Origin: Bacillus sp. X1(2014)
GTDB taxonomy: Bacteria; Bacillota; Bacilli; Bacillales_B; DSM-18226
Direction of reading: 5' to 3'
Assembly (NCBI RefSeq): GCF_007678255.1
Contig: NZ_VEED01000015.1
Span: 1 to 64,000, forward strand
Length of the DNA stretch: 64,000 bases
A program made the translations under genes and the position numbers. The notes below the pieces were generated by a model, which was not told the origin of the DNA, did not search any database, and was given only the letters and a program-made list of their open reading frames with translations. Shown here piece after piece: positions 24,287 to 33,883 of the stretch; positions within the stretch are counted from its first letter, which is position 1; every line of letters starts with the position of its first letter.

Positions 24287-25480
24287 TCAAATGATTGCGT
24301 TTTCAAATTTGTTGGTTTCAAAATCAAACGATAAATTTAACATTGGGACATCAAGAAAATGTTTTATAGCAAGTGCACATGCCCCAAGGACGCAAGATTT
24401 ATTTCCGATTGATGAAATCATTAATTCACGGTAATGGCTGATGGAAGAATTCAGATTCTTGCTAATTTTTTCGAGGGAATCTGGATACATACGCAACAGT
24501 TCACTATCAAGCACGAGCACATCCGGGTTATACATGTTTATCATATTATTCAATCCGATTGATAGGTAGAAAATAAATTGCTGCATCAAGTCATGTACTT
24601 CCTCATCGCCTTCATCTAGCCACTTTTGAATATGTTCGTAAGATAAATTGTTGATTTTCCTTTTTTCGGATAGATATTCAAATATACTAGATTCGGAGGC
24701 ATATTTTTCCCAGCACCCTTTATTTCCACAATTGCAAGGTTTACCTCCTGGCACTACAATCATATGACCAATTTCGCCAGCATAACCTTCATGCCCTCTG
24801 AAAAAATCATCATTCATCATCATGCCAAGACCAATCCCCGAATAAAGAGTAGCACACAGCAGATTGTCTGTTTCATGATGTACATAAACCCGCTCGGCAA
24901 AAGAACTTAGATTTGCATTGTTTTCAAGATGAATAGGTATATCGAATTCTCTTTCTAAATCACTTTTTAGGTGGATATTGTGCCAATTAAGCTTTGGAAT
25001 ATAGTGAATGACTTCATCTTTTGCAACCAGGCCATGGATTGCAATGACAATACCGACAATGCCATAACGACTGTCAATAAAATTAGCTTTGTATTTTTCA
25101 ATTTGGTCAACTAAAAGATGAAATATCTCTGTATAATCTACAGAACTAATTTTAATAATATTAGATGAAACAGGACAGCCAAGAAGGTCTGTTAATGTAA
25201 ATGAGGCTTGACCATAATCAAGATCAATGCCAAGTGCATAGCCAGCTTGTCCATTTAATGAGAGCATAATTGGTTTTCTTCCAACCGAATAATGTTCAAG
25301 ATGTGTCTCGATTATAAGTCCTTCTTCCAATAAGTCTGCAACCTGAGCTGATATCGTAGCTCTCGTCAAGTTAGTAGCTTTAGATAGGTCCGCTCTTGAA
25401 ATCATTCCTTCTTTTACAATTTCTCTGATGATTAAAGAACGATTTATTTTCTTAATATATGCCGCATCACCGGTAACCAT
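24287..25480 (-). CDS. ROK-family transcriptional repressor (paralogue 1)
   Basis: A 397-residue repressor of the XylR/NagC type: N-terminal winged helix (SRADLSKATNLTRATISAQVADLLEEGLI, about 28-57) and a sugar-kinase-like ROK domain with the zinc-site region GHMIVVPGGKPCNCGNKGCWE (about 240-260). The ATP-loop of true sugar kinases is altered, as expected for a sensor only. It shares about half its residues with the ROK gene at 34197. Likely effector is a hexuronate or an intermediate; likely targets are the TTAATTTGTTTA-type palindromes. It is divergent from uxaC, with operator copy 3 between them. Start ATG 25480, GGAGG upstream. Confidence 0.9.
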   Translation of the reverse strand: MVTGDAAYIKKINRSLIIREIVKEGMISRADLSKATNLTRATISAQVADLLEEGLIIETHLEHYSVGRKPIMLSLNGQAGYALGIDLDYGQASFTLTDLLGCPVSSNIIKISSVDYTEIFHLLVDQIEKYKANFIDSRYGIVGIVIAIHGLVAKDEVIHYIPKLNWHNIHLKSDLEREFDIPIHLENNANLSSFAERVYVHHETDNLLCATLYSGIGLGMMMNDDFFRGHEGYAGEIGHMIVVPGGKPCNCGNKGCWEKYASESSIFEYLSEKRKINNLSYEHIQKWLDEGDEEVHDLMQQFIFYLSIGLNNMINMYNPDVLVLDSELLRMYPDSLEKISKNLNSSISHYRELMISSIGNKSCVLGACALAIKHFLDVPMLNLSFDFETNKFENAII

Positions 25481-25609
25481 ATATATCCTCCATTTCGGGT
25501 ATTTCTTTATGCATATTACTATTATAACAGTTCTTTCATTTAAATAGGTTTATTATTACTAAATAGTTAATTGACTAAACATATTAATCGTGATAAATTA
25601 TTCATGTAG

Positions 25610-25634
25610 TTAATTTGTTTAATAAACAAATTAA
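25610..25634. promoter_or_regulatory. ROK-type operator, copy 3 (perfect palindrome)
   Basis: TTAATTTGTTTA, one central base, TAAACAAATTAA. This is the best copy and looks like known XylR-type operators. A TATAAT follows at 25655-25660. A half-site-like TTAATTGACTAAAC occurs at 25567-25580 on the side of the ROK gene. Confidence 0.8.
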
Positions 25635-25670
25635 AGTAAATGTATTAAAAACGTATAATTATATATTTCT

Positions 25671-25683
25671 GTAAGGGGTTACA
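25671..25683 (+). promoter_or_regulatory. Shared leader element, copy 3
   Basis: GTAAGGGGTTACA, directly after the predicted transcription start region and 47 bp before uxaC. Confidence 0.5.
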
Positions 25684-25730
25684 GAATATACATGACCAGT
25701 ATGAATTTCTATTTAAAGGAGAGATACTAG

Positions 25731-27134
25731 ATGAAAAAATTTATGGATCAACACTTTTTGCTAAATTCCGAAACTGCCGTAAATTTGTATGAAAATGCTG
25801 CAGCAACTTCACCAATTTTTGATTTCCATTGTCACTTAGACCCAAAGGAAGTTTGGGAAAACAAGTCATATGAAAATATTACACAAATCTGGCTTGGGGG
25901 AGACCATTACAAGTGGAGAACGATGCGCATGAATGGTGTTGGTGAACGTTTTATAACAGGTGATGCTAGTGATTGGGAGAAATTTGAAAAGTGGGCAGAG
26001 ACGGTTCCTCATTTACTTGGAAATCCTGTTTATCATTGGACGCACTTAGAATTAAAAATGTATTTCGGGATTGATAAAGTATTAAGTCCAGAAACAGCTC
26101 GTGAAATTTGGGATGAATGTAATGAAAAATTACAGACATCAGAATTCAGTGCGAGGGCTTTAATTGAAAGGTCAAATGTAAAGTTTATCGGAACAACCGA
26201 TGATCCAATCTCTACACTAGAATACCATGAATTATTGAAAAATGATGACACCTTCGAACCTATGATTGCTCCAACATTCCGACCAGATGGTGCACTCTTT
26301 ATTGAACGCCCCACTTTTGTAAGCTGGATTGAAAAATTGGCGGATGTTTCCGGGATAAAAACAGATTCCTTAGATGGCTTTTTAACAGCTTTGAAACAAA
26401 GAGTTGAGTATTTTCATGAAAATGGAGGCCGTGCCTCTGATCATGACATCCAAAAGATGGAATATGTAGAAACAAGCAAACAAGAAGTTGAAGCGATCTT
26501 CAATAAACGTCTAAGCGGTGAACAGCTTACACATAATGAATTGATTGCCTATCGTATTTTCCTTTTAAAAGAACTTGGAAAAATGTATGCTGAAAAGCAG
26601 TGGGTTATGCAGCTTCACATGGGAGCAATGCGAAACAATAACACAAGAATGAAAGAATTGCTTGGAACAGATGTTGGATTTGATTCAGTTGGAGAAGCTA
26701 ATATGACTGAAGGCTTGTCGAGATTCCTTGATTCATTGGATCAAGAAAACGCACTGCCAAGAACGGTATTATTTAACTTGAATCAAAAAGATAACGTAAC
26801 ATTAGCTGGTATGATGGGGAACTTCTATGAAGAAGGTGTTCCTGGAAAGGTTCAATTAGGTTCAGGCTGGTGGTTTGTTGATCATATCGATGGTATGGAG
26901 AGACAAATGAAGGATTATGCAAATGTTGGATTACTCAGCCACTTTATCGGTATGCTGACAGACTCGCGCAGCTTCTTATCTTATGCCCGTCACGATTACT
27001 TCCGCAGAATACTATGTAACATCCTTGGCGAATGGGTGGAAAAAGGTTCTGTACCAAATGATATGAAGCAAATGGAGCAAATGGTAAGGAATATTTGCTA
27101 TGATAATGCCGAAAAATATTTTTTAAGACGCTAA
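25731..27134 (+). CDS. uxaC: Glucuronate isomerase
   Basis: A 467-residue amidohydrolase-fold isomerase converting D-glucuronate to D-fructuronate (and galacturonate to tagaturonate). Motifs: metal-binding IFDFHCHLDPKEV at 29-41, GGDHYKWRTMRMNGV, and QLHMGAMRNNN in the second half. Length is normal for the family. It starts at ATG 25731 after AAAGGAGAG and is followed 73 bp later by gnd in the same direction. First enzyme of the proposed island pathway. No mannonate dehydratase (uxuA) accompanies it here. Confidence 0.96.
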   Translation: MKKFMDQHFLLNSETAVNLYENAAATSPIFDFHCHLDPKEVWENKSYENITQIWLGGDHYKWRTMRMNGVGERFITGDASDWEKFEKWAETVPHLLGNPVYHWTHLELKMYFGIDKVLSPETAREIWDECNEKLQTSEFSARALIERSNVKFIGTTDDPISTLEYHELLKNDDTFEPMIAPTFRPDGALFIERPTFVSWIEKLADVSGIKTDSLDGFLTALKQRVEYFHENGGRASDHDIQKMEYVETSKQEVEAIFNKRLSGEQLTHNELIAYRIFLLKELGKMYAEKQWVMQLHMGAMRNNNTRMKELLGTDVGFDSVGEANMTEGLSRFLDSLDQENALPRTVLFNLNQKDNVTLAGMMGNFYEEGVPGKVQLGSGWWFVDHIDGMERQMKDYANVGLLSHFIGMLTDSRSFLSYARHDYFRRILCNILGEWVEKGSVPNDMKQMEQMVRNICYDNAEKYFLRR

Positions 27135-27207
27135 AAAGCACTTTTTAATTGTATTGATGAAAGAAATATGGTTATCTAAATAGTATTAAAATAGAAAGAG
27201 GGATTGT

Positions 27208-28620
27208 ATGTCTAAACAACAAATTGGTGTAGTTGGTTTAGCTGTTATGGGTAAAAACCTTGCCCTAAATATCGAAAGCCGTGGTTATTCTGTCGCTGTA
27301 TTTAATCGTTCTTATGAAAAAACAGAAGAATTCTTAAAGAATGAAGCAGAAGGAAAAAACTTTGTAGGTGCACGTACTGTTGAAGAATTCGTTAATTCTT
27401 TAGAAAAGCCTCGCAAAATTCTATTAATGGTTAAAGCTGGTAATGCAACAGATGGTACAATTGACTCCTTGAAGCCATTTCTTGAAGAAGGCGATATCCT
27501 AATTGACGGTGGGAATACATTCTTCCAAGATACAATTAGACGTAATAAGGAACTAGAGACAGCAGGGTTCCATTTCATCGGAACTGGCGTTTCAGGTGGG
27601 GAAGAAGGCGCATTAAAAGGTCCTTCTATCATGCCAGGCGGTAAAGAAGAAGCTTATAACCTTGTTAAACCAATTTTAGAAGCCATTTCTGCAAAAGTAG
27701 AGGGCGATCCTTGCTGTACGTATATTGGTCCAAATGGTGCTGGTCACTATGTGAAAATGGTTCATAACGGAATCGAATATGGTGATATGCAGTTAATCTG
27801 TGAAGCTTATTTTATTTTGAAAAATGTCCTTGGTTTAGATGCAAAAGAGCTTCATGAGGTCTTTGCTGAATGGAATAAAGGCGAATTAGACAGCTATTTG
27901 ATTGAAATTACAGCTGATATCTTTACAAAAGTGGACGAAGAAACTGGTAAACCAATGGTGGATTTAATCCTTGATACAGCTGGACAAAAGGGTACTGGTA
28001 AATGGACAAGCCAAAATGCTTTAGACTTAGGTGTTCCACTACCAATTATCACTGAATCTGTATTTGCCCGCTTTATTTCAGCAATGAAGGAAGAGCGTGT
28101 AAAGGCAAGTCAGGTTCTTAATGGACCAGAAGTTAAAGGATTTGAAGGAAATAAAGAAGAATTAATCGAAGCAGTTCGTAAGGCATTATATATGAGTAAA
28201 ATTGTTTCTTATGCACAAGGTTTTGCCCAAATGCGTGCTGCATCAGAAGAATACGATTGGAATCTTCGTTACGGAGATATCGCTATGATTTTCCGCGGCG
28301 GCTGTATCATTCGTGCGCAATTCTTACAAAAAATAAAAGATGCGTATGATCGTGATCCTGAATTAAGAAACTTATTACTAGATCCTTATTTTAAAGAAAT
28401 CGTTGAGAATTATCAGCAGCCATTACGCCAAGTTCTTGCTATGGCAATTGAACGTGGAATCCCTGTTCCATCCTTTGCGAGCGCAATTGCGTATTATGAC
28501 AGCTACCGTACAGAAACACTTCCAGCGAATTTGTTGCAAGCGCAACGTGACTACTTTGGTGCTCACACTTATCAACGTGTTGATAAAGAAGGAGTTTTCC
28601 ATACAAACTGGATGGAATAA
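27208..28620 (+). CDS. gnd: 6-phosphogluconate dehydrogenase, decarboxylating
   Basis: A 470-residue enzyme oxidising 6-phosphogluconate to ribulose 5-phosphate and CO2 with NAD(P)+. Motifs: dinucleotide loop [20 protein letters not shown] (residues 6-25), GGNTFFQD, the catalytic [18 protein letters not shown], and [12 protein letters not shown]. The residues NRSYEKTEE after the second strand suggest NADP preference. Placement next to uxaC rather than with pentose-phosphate genes suggests an inducible copy serving the sugar-acid route; whether another gnd exists elsewhere in the genome is not visible. Followed by a terminator. Confidence 0.96.
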   Translation: MSKQQIGVVGLAVMGKNLALNIESRGYSVAVFNRSYEKTEEFLKNEAEGKNFVGARTVEEFVNSLEKPRKILLMVKAGNATDGTIDSLKPFLEEGDILIDGGNTFFQDTIRRNKELETAGFHFIGTGVSGGEEGALKGPSIMPGGKEEAYNLVKPILEAISAKVEGDPCCTYIGPNGAGHYVKMVHNGIEYGDMQLICEAYFILKNVLGLDAKELHEVFAEWNKGELDSYLIEITADIFTKVDEETGKPMVDLILDTAGQKGTGKWTSQNALDLGVPLPIITESVFARFISAMKEERVKASQVLNGPEVKGFEGNKEELIEAVRKALYMSKIVSYAQGFAQMRAASEEYDWNLRYGDIAMIFRGGCIIRAQFLQKIKDAYDRDPELRNLLLDPYFKEIVENYQQPLRQVLAMAIERGIPVPSFASAIAYYDSYRTETLPANLLQAQRDYFGAHTYQRVDKEGVFHTNWME

Positions 28621-28661
28621 TAAGTTTGGAATTGTATAGAAGGACGTATTTTTCCTACTAC

Positions 28662-28702
28662 AGAGACAAAACTAGCATTAGAGCTGGGATTGTCTCTTTT
28701 TT
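28662..28702 (+). terminator. Terminator of the uxaC-gnd unit
   Basis: Stem AGAGACAA (28662-28669) / TTGTCTCT (28690-28697), followed by a run of eight T. Confidence 0.85.
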
Positions 28703-28809
28703 TTGTGATAAATTGACTGAGGTTTCTTCTTTCAGAGCAATATCAGTCAAAAATCATTCGAATTTGGGCATTTTTAGAGAATGTTTTTTTAGTTAGTTTG
28801 CAATAAAAT

Positions 28810-28834
28810 AAAAGTATGTTCAGTAAACGAACTA
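28810..28834. promoter_or_regulatory. Possible ROK-type operator, copy 4 (degenerate)
   Basis: AAGTATGTTCAG - TAAACGAACTAA; the right arm matches the island operator family well, the left arm less so. Confidence 0.4.
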
Positions 28835-28869
28835 ATTTTGTTAGTGCTTACCTGAAAGGTGTGAGAGTA

Positions 28870-29805
28870 ATGGATAAGGGGAATTCCTCTTCTTATAAAA
28901 TAAAAGTTACAGAGAATTGGATCAGCGCCTTCTACCGTATGCAGGGAGTAGAGTCCTTTATATTTAATTTTCACTCACACCAAGAATATGAAATTTATTT
29001 TTTCCATTCAGGTGATTGTAAGTATTTAATCAACAATCGGATTTATGATTTAGAGCCTGGTGATATTATACTTTTGGATGGCATGACCCTGCATAAAGCG
29101 AACCCGCAGATGGGCAGTACCTATACTCGAAGCATGCTTCATTTTTCTCCGATCTGGCTTCAGGAGATATTGCCTGTGCTGGGATTGCCCAATTTATTGG
29201 ACCCGTTTCAAAAGCTTAACAATTATTTAATTCGAACGGGGTATGATGAATCGGGACTTTTTGTTGATGGACAGATCAAACAGATAGCAGGCTCACTGGC
29301 CCAATTGGATGAAGAGATGCAGCGGACAGGGAAAAGGAACCAATTTTTAGAAGCAGAAGTAAAGCTGGAGTTAATTCAATTGCTGCTTAGGATTTATAAA
29401 ATGAGTCAAAATGAATTGGCCCATGTGACAAGTAGAAAGTCTGAAAAAGAACTCCATGCTGAGGAAATTGCCTCTTGGATTAATGATCACTATAGCGAAA
29501 AAGTTAGTTTAGATCGATTGGCAGCGGAGTTGAATCTAAGTAAGTATTATACTTCCCATGTTTTTAAGGAAGTCACTGGTTTTACTGTGATGGAATATGT
29601 GATGGGCTGCAGGCTTAATCAGGTGAAATATTTATTGGAAATAGAACCCGATCTAACGTTAACAGAGGTATCACAGGCTACGGGATTCGAGAGTATCGCT
29701 CATTTCAGCCGCTATTTTAAAGAGAAGGTGGGCATGACACCTTCAAGTTATCGGAAAACAAAAATCAGTAGAACCATTCCTGTTAAAAAGGAGGACAAGA
29801 CATAA
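28870..29805 (+). CDS. AraC-family transcriptional regulator with cupin sensor
   Basis: A 311-residue activator type. The N-terminal cupin (about 15-95) has FNFHSHQEYEIYFFHSGDCKYLI and EPGDIILLDG; the C-terminal AraC helix-turn-helix pair (about 200-295) has VSLDRLAAELNLSKYYTSHVFKE and LTEVSQATGFESIAHFSRYFKEKVGMTPSSYR. It probably controls the operon it heads (29806-33790). Start ATG 28870 is placed behind AAAGGTGTGAG; the longer frame from ATG 28816 starts within the operator-like palindrome. Confidence 0.88.
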   Translation: MDKGNSSSYKIKVTENWISAFYRMQGVESFIFNFHSHQEYEIYFFHSGDCKYLINNRIYDLEPGDIILLDGMTLHKANPQMGSTYTRSMLHFSPIWLQEILPVLGLPNLLDPFQKLNNYLIRTGYDESGLFVDGQIKQIAGSLAQLDEEMQRTGKRNQFLEAEVKLELIQLLLRIYKMSQNELAHVTSRKSEKELHAEEIASWINDHYSEKVSLDRLAAELNLSKYYTSHVFKEVTGFTVMEYVMGCRLNQVKYLLEIEPDLTLTEVSQATGFESIAHFSRYFKEKVGMTPSSYRKTKISRTIPVKKEDKT

Positions 29806-30693
29806 ATGAATCAAGACTTAATGATTTCAGGATTTTCAGATGAAATATCATCTAATTTTGATACCCAGCTTGAGGTTGTATCAAATTTAAACATGAAATA
29901 TATTTCGTTACGCGGTATTGATGGGAAAAATATTGGTGATTTTACTGTCGATGAGATCAAAGAAACAGTACTGCCAAGGCTGCAAAAAGCAGGAATTGGT
30001 GTTTCTTCCATCGGCTCACCTATCGGTAAAATATTCATTAATGATGAAGAAGGCTTTGATAAACAAAAGCTTATGTTAGACACGCTTTGCCAAATTAGCA
30101 ACTTGCTCGATTGCCAATATATGCGAATCTTCAGCTTCTATATTCCTAAGGGGGAGGATGCAGATCAATTTCGCAGTCAAGTTGTTAGCAAGTTAAAGGA
30201 ATTTGCTGCCATTGCAGAAAAATACAATGTAATTTTACTGCATGAAAATGAAAAAGATATCTTTGGTGATATCGGAAGACGCTGTCATGAGATCTTAACA
30301 GAAGTAGGTTCTCCTTACTTTAAAGGGATTTTCGACTTCGCTAATTTCGTACAGTGCGGTGAGGATACACAAGAGTGTTACGATCTCTTAAAAGATGAGA
30401 TTGTTTATATACACATAAAGGATGCTGTAACAACTGACAGCCAAAATGTTGTCTGTGGAACTGGTGATGGTAAAATTCCAGAACTCTTAGTTAAGTTTAT
30501 CAAGAGCGGTTATAAAGGATTTTTAACACTAGAGCCACATCTCGTTCTCTTTGATTCTTTAAAGGATTTAGAACTAGAGGATGCAACCGAGATTATTAAG
30601 GACAACAAAGGGCTGGATGGTGCCGGCGGCTACAAGCTTCAATATGAAGCACTCCTAGACATTCTTAAAAAAATTGAAAGCGAGGGAATTTAA
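29806..30693 (+). CDS. Sugar phosphate isomerase/epimerase-like TIM barrel (1)
   Basis: A 295-residue protein of the xylose-isomerase-like/AP-endonuclease-2 fold. Candidate metal ligands lie in ILLHENEKDIFGD (Glu), GIFDFANF (Asp), VYIHIKDAV (His/Asp) and FLTLEPHL (Glu). Enzymes of this fold with Gfo/Idh/MocA partners epimerise or dehydrate keto-sugars (IolE/IolI, YcjR). The precise substrate is unknown. Its ATG follows the AraC stop directly and is preceded by AAGGAGG, so it is in one transcript with the regulator. Confidence 0.75.
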   Translation: MNQDLMISGFSDEISSNFDTQLEVVSNLNMKYISLRGIDGKNIGDFTVDEIKETVLPRLQKAGIGVSSIGSPIGKIFINDEEGFDKQKLMLDTLCQISNLLDCQYMRIFSFYIPKGEDADQFRSQVVSKLKEFAAIAEKYNVILLHENEKDIFGDIGRRCHEILTEVGSPYFKGIFDFANFVQCGEDTQECYDLLKDEIVYIHIKDAVTTDSQNVVCGTGDGKIPELLVKFIKSGYKGFLTLEPHLVLFDSLKDLELEDATEIIKDNKGLDGAGGYKLQYEALLDILKKIESEGI

Positions 30694-30695
30694 TT

Positions 30696-31856
30696 ATGGC
30701 AGATGTAAGATTAGGGATTATTGGTTTAGGTGCAGAAGGTGGGATGTACGCTAATTTCATTTCTGAAGGAAAAGTTAAAAACATGGTGATTGGTGCGATT
30801 TGTGATAATGATCCTGCAAAAAAACAAGTAGCAGAAGAAAAGTATCCTGGTGTTCCTTTCTACGATAATTATATCGAAATGCTTGAAAGTGGGGATGTAG
30901 ATGCAGTCGTAACAACTGTTCCGCATTATCTCCATCCTGAAATGGGAATCGAATCTCTAAGAAGAAATATTCATGCATTAGTGGAAAAGCCTGCTGGTGT
31001 TTATACAAAACAAGTAAAAGAGTTAAACGACTTTGCAGCAACAAAGCCTGAACTTAAGTTTGCCATCTTCTTTAACCAGCGTACAAATCCACTTTATAAA
31101 AAAGTAAAAGAACTTATTGATAATGGTGAGATTGGCAGCATCCGCAATACCAACTGGATTATTACTACCTGGTGGAGACCTCAAGGGTACTACAATCAAA
31201 GTGAATGGAGAGCAACTTGGGGCGGAGAAGGCGGCGGTGTTCTTGTAAACCAAGCTCCACACCAAATTGACTTGCTTCAATGGATGTGCGGCATGCCGAA
31301 AAAGGTTTATGCAAAATTAAACTATGGCTATCAAAGAGATATTGTGGTTGAGGATGATGTGACTGCAGTATTTGATTATGGAAATGGTGCTACTGGTGTA
31401 TTCGTCACTCGTACACACGATGTGATGGGAACTGATCGCTTAGAAATCCTAGGTGATAAAGGAAAAATCGTGGTAGACGATAGTAAGAAAGTAACCATCA
31501 AGCGCCTGAAACAATCTGAGAATGAAATGAGCAATTCCATGGATATGTCAGATGTTATGAAGCTGTTTATGGGCGGCGGTGCAGGTGATATTTTCACTGA
31601 GGAAGTACTTGATTTTGGTAATGTTTGGGGCGAACAGCACATTGCTGTATTAGAAGACTTTGCTTCTGCAATTGTAGAAGGTACCCCTTTATTAGCTCCT
31701 GGCAGCGATGGAATTAATGGTGTTAGACTTGCAAATGCGATGCACCTATCAAGCTGGTTAGGCAAGGAAATAGAAGTACCATTTGATGAAGATTTATTCC
31801 TAGAAGAATTAAATAAACGGATTGCAGAAGAAGGTAAATATCCGGTTAGAAAGTAA
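30696..31856 (+). CDS. Gfo/Idh/MocA-family oxidoreductase (1)
   Basis: A 386-residue NAD(P)-dependent sugar dehydrogenase. Rossmann loop GIIGLGAEGGMYA (5-17), the family EKPAG motif at about residue 91, and the substrate-side GGGVLVNQAPHQIDLLQW with a catalytic-type His. These enzymes typically oxidise a sugar or glycoside hydroxyl, often to a 3-keto form. Two bases separate it from the upstream epimerase. The long C-terminal extension is normal for the family. Confidence 0.85.
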   Translation: MADVRLGIIGLGAEGGMYANFISEGKVKNMVIGAICDNDPAKKQVAEEKYPGVPFYDNYIEMLESGDVDAVVTTVPHYLHPEMGIESLRRNIHALVEKPAGVYTKQVKELNDFAATKPELKFAIFFNQRTNPLYKKVKELIDNGEIGSIRNTNWIITTWWRPQGYYNQSEWRATWGGEGGGVLVNQAPHQIDLLQWMCGMPKKVYAKLNYGYQRDIVVEDDVTAVFDYGNGATGVFVTRTHDVMGTDRLEILGDKGKIVVDDSKKVTIKRLKQSENEMSNSMDMSDVMKLFMGGGAGDIFTEEVLDFGNVWGEQHIAVLEDFASAIVEGTPLLAPGSDGINGVRLANAMHLSSWLGKEIEVPFDEDLFLEELNKRIAEEGKYPVRK

Positions 31857-31865
31857 TAACCACAT

Positions 31866-31903
31866 GAAACGAACTCATTGCTGCTCAGCTTTGAGTTCGT
31901 TTC
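31866..31903. other. Intercistronic 12-bp perfect hairpin
   Basis: GAAACGAACTCA (31866-31877) and TGAGTTCGTTTC (31892-31903) form a perfect stem with a 14-base loop. It is followed by A7, not T, so it is not a simple terminator on either strand. It lies between two oxidoreductase genes of one operon. Confidence 0.8.
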
Positions 31904-31922
31904 AAAAAAAGGGGAGAAGGCA

Positions 31923-32933
31923 ATGCTTAAGGTTGCAGTTATAGGACTAGGGACGATTTCACATATCCATATTCCAGCGATAAAGGCAAACTCAAAAGCC
32001 GAGTTAGTGGCTGTCTGTGATCATGACGAAACATTATCAAATTCAATACCAGAAGCAACCTTTTACAGTAACTATGAAGAAATGCTTGAAAAAGAAGACT
32101 TGGATTGTGTTCATATCTGTCTGCCCCATTATCTACACTACCCTGTTACGAAGGCTTGTGTGGAAAAAGGTGTTCATGTATTTCTAGAAAAACCGTTGGG
32201 CTTGAATACGGAAGAGGGACTTGCACTGGTGGAAATAGAGCAAGAAAACAAGGACATTAAAATTGGTGTCTGCCTGCAAAATCGCAACAATGAATCATTT
32301 GAAAAACTTCAAGAGATCATCAACTCAGGTGAATATGGTCCTATTAAAGGGGTTAAGGGTCTAGTAGCATGGTTTAGACCCAAACAATACTATGACATCC
32401 AGCCGTGGCGCGGGCAATGGAAATATGCCGGCGGCGGAGTGATGATCAATCAAGCGCTGCATACCTTAGACCTCATGCAGCTGGTTGGCGGTGAAATTGA
32501 ATCGCTCAGAGGTTCAGTTGATCAACTATTGGATTATAACATCGAAGTGGAAGATACTGCTTCCGCCCGTATACAGTTTAAAAATGGTGCTAAGGGATTG
32601 TTCTTTGCTACGAATGCAAATGCAGATAATTCTAGTGTTGAACTTGAGGTTCTTTTTGACAAAGCAAGGTTCACCATCAAAGATAGCATCCTGACAATGG
32701 TTAATGAAGCAGGGGAAAAAGAAGAATTGATGGAGGATGCTAAGTTGCCGGGTTCAAAGCATTATTATGGAGCTAGTCATGCGAAAACCATTAATCAATT
32801 CTATTCTGCCATTACCGAAAACACAGAAGAATATATTCATGCAAAAGATGCACTTGCATCCATTGCGATAATTGATGCGATTCACCTGTCATCAGAGAAA
32901 AAACAATCAATAAAAATGGAGGTACTTTCATGA
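31923..32933 (+). CDS. Gfo/Idh/MocA-family oxidoreductase (2)
   Basis: A 336-residue NAD(P)-dependent sugar dehydrogenase with Rossmann loop AVIGLGTISHIHIPAI near the start, EKPLG at about residue 95 and YAGGGVMINQALHTLDLMQLV with the conserved His. It is related to, but clearly distinct from, the dehydrogenase before the hairpin, which suggests two redox steps on one substrate, such as oxidation and later reduction around an epimerisation. Start ATG 31923 follows AAGGGGAGAAGG; the frame from 31878 begins inside the hairpin loop. Confidence 0.85.
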   Translation: MLKVAVIGLGTISHIHIPAIKANSKAELVAVCDHDETLSNSIPEATFYSNYEEMLEKEDLDCVHICLPHYLHYPVTKACVEKGVHVFLEKPLGLNTEEGLALVEIEQENKDIKIGVCLQNRNNESFEKLQEIINSGEYGPIKGVKGLVAWFRPKQYYDIQPWRGQWKYAGGGVMINQALHTLDLMQLVGGEIESLRGSVDQLLDYNIEVEDTASARIQFKNGAKGLFFATNANADNSSVELEVLFDKARFTIKDSILTMVNEAGEKEELMEDAKLPGSKHYYGASHAKTINQFYSAITENTEEYIHAKDALASIAIIDAIHLSSEKKQSIKMEVLS

Positions 32934-33790
32934 AAAAGGGGAAAATCGGCGTTCAAATGATGATGCTTAAAGGTAAAGTTGAAGAGCTAGGTGCCTATGA
33001 AACAATGAGAAAAGTAAGTGAGCTAGGCTATCACGCAGTTGAAGTTTCTCAAATCCCAATGACTCCAGAGAACGTAGCGGAAATAAAAAGGGCGAGTGAA
33101 GATTTTGATATTAAGATTGCGGCTCTTTCTGCTGCAGTAGAGCCAATGCTTCCTGGAATGCCTGGTGAGACATTGACAAGTGACTTTGAAAAAATTGTGA
33201 ATGATTGCAAAACACTTGATTGTAATTATTTGCGAATTGGCATGATGCCGTTAATGGCTATGGGAAATAAAGATAAAATTATGGAGTTTATTGCCAAAGC
33301 TGAAGAGATGGCTCACCAATTAGCAGAACATGGAATTGAATTGTATTACCATACACACCACTTAGAATTCCAAAAATTTGATGGTGAATATTTATTGGAT
33401 ATTATTAAAAATAACACCACCCAACTTGGATTTGAATTGGATGTTCACTGGATTCAAAGAGCAGGCGTAAATCCTGTGGAATTTGTTAAAGGATATACTG
33501 GCCGAATTTCACTCTTACACTTGAAGGATTATCGAATTGGTCAAATGGATTTAAGCGATGTTGACTTTAAAGACATGGCTAAATTCTTTAACATATTCAC
33601 GAATACAATTGAATTTGCGGAACTTGGGGAAGGAAATCTTGATATCAAGGCGATTATGGAAGCCGGTCTTGAAAGCGGTGCACAATATTTCTTGGTAGAA
33701 CAAGATGATACCTATGGCCGCGATCCATTTGATTGCTTAGAAACTTCAGCAAAACATTTGAGAAAATTAGGATTTAGTGAATGGTTTTAA
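32930..33790 (+). CDS. Sugar phosphate isomerase/epimerase-like TIM barrel (2)
   Basis: A 286-residue TIM-barrel protein of the same superfamily as the gene at 29806, with candidate ligands in IELYYHTHHLEF, FELDVHWIQRAG, LLHLKDYRIG and FAELGEGNLD. It overlaps the preceding oxidoreductase by four bases (ATGA), the signature of coupled translation. Last gene of the AraC-headed operon. Substrate unknown. Confidence 0.8.
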   Translation: MKKGKIGVQMMMLKGKVEELGAYETMRKVSELGYHAVEVSQIPMTPENVAEIKRASEDFDIKIAALSAAVEPMLPGMPGETLTSDFEKIVNDCKTLDCNYLRIGMMPLMAMGNKDKIMEFIAKAEEMAHQLAEHGIELYYHTHHLEFQKFDGEYLLDIIKNNTTQLGFELDVHWIQRAGVNPVEFVKGYTGRISLLHLKDYRIGQMDLSDVDFKDMAKFFNIFTNTIEFAELGEGNLDIKAIMEAGLESGAQYFLVEQDDTYGRDPFDCLETSAKHLRKLGFSEWF

Positions 33791-33798
33791 TTAAAATG

Positions 33799-33829
33799 GG
33801 TGTCAGGCACTAGGGTGGTGTCAGGCACC
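33799..33829 (+). repeat. Dispersed element, copies 3 and 4 (tandem)
   Basis: GGTGTCAGGCAC (33799-33810) and TGGTGTCAGGCACC (33816-33829) lie side by side just after the epimerase stop, followed by TTTCTTTTATTT. They may form part of a terminator; a small stem GGTG...CACC is possible in each copy. Confidence 0.75.
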
Positions 33830-33845
33830 TTTCTTTTATTTAACA

Positions 33846-33883
33846 ACAAAAAAACCAATTCACATTTTATTTACGTGAATTGG
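33846..33883 (-). terminator. Terminator of the small peptide gene
   Basis: Stem CCAATTCAC (33855-33863) / GTGAATTGG (33875-33883), flanked on the minus-strand 3' side by a T run (A-run at 33847-33854). It overlaps the end of the reading frame. Confidence 0.8.

Noticed and set aside
31866..31910. Terminator between the two MocA-type genes
   Set aside because: The hairpin is perfect but followed by A7 on the + strand, and the minus strand has T before the stem only.
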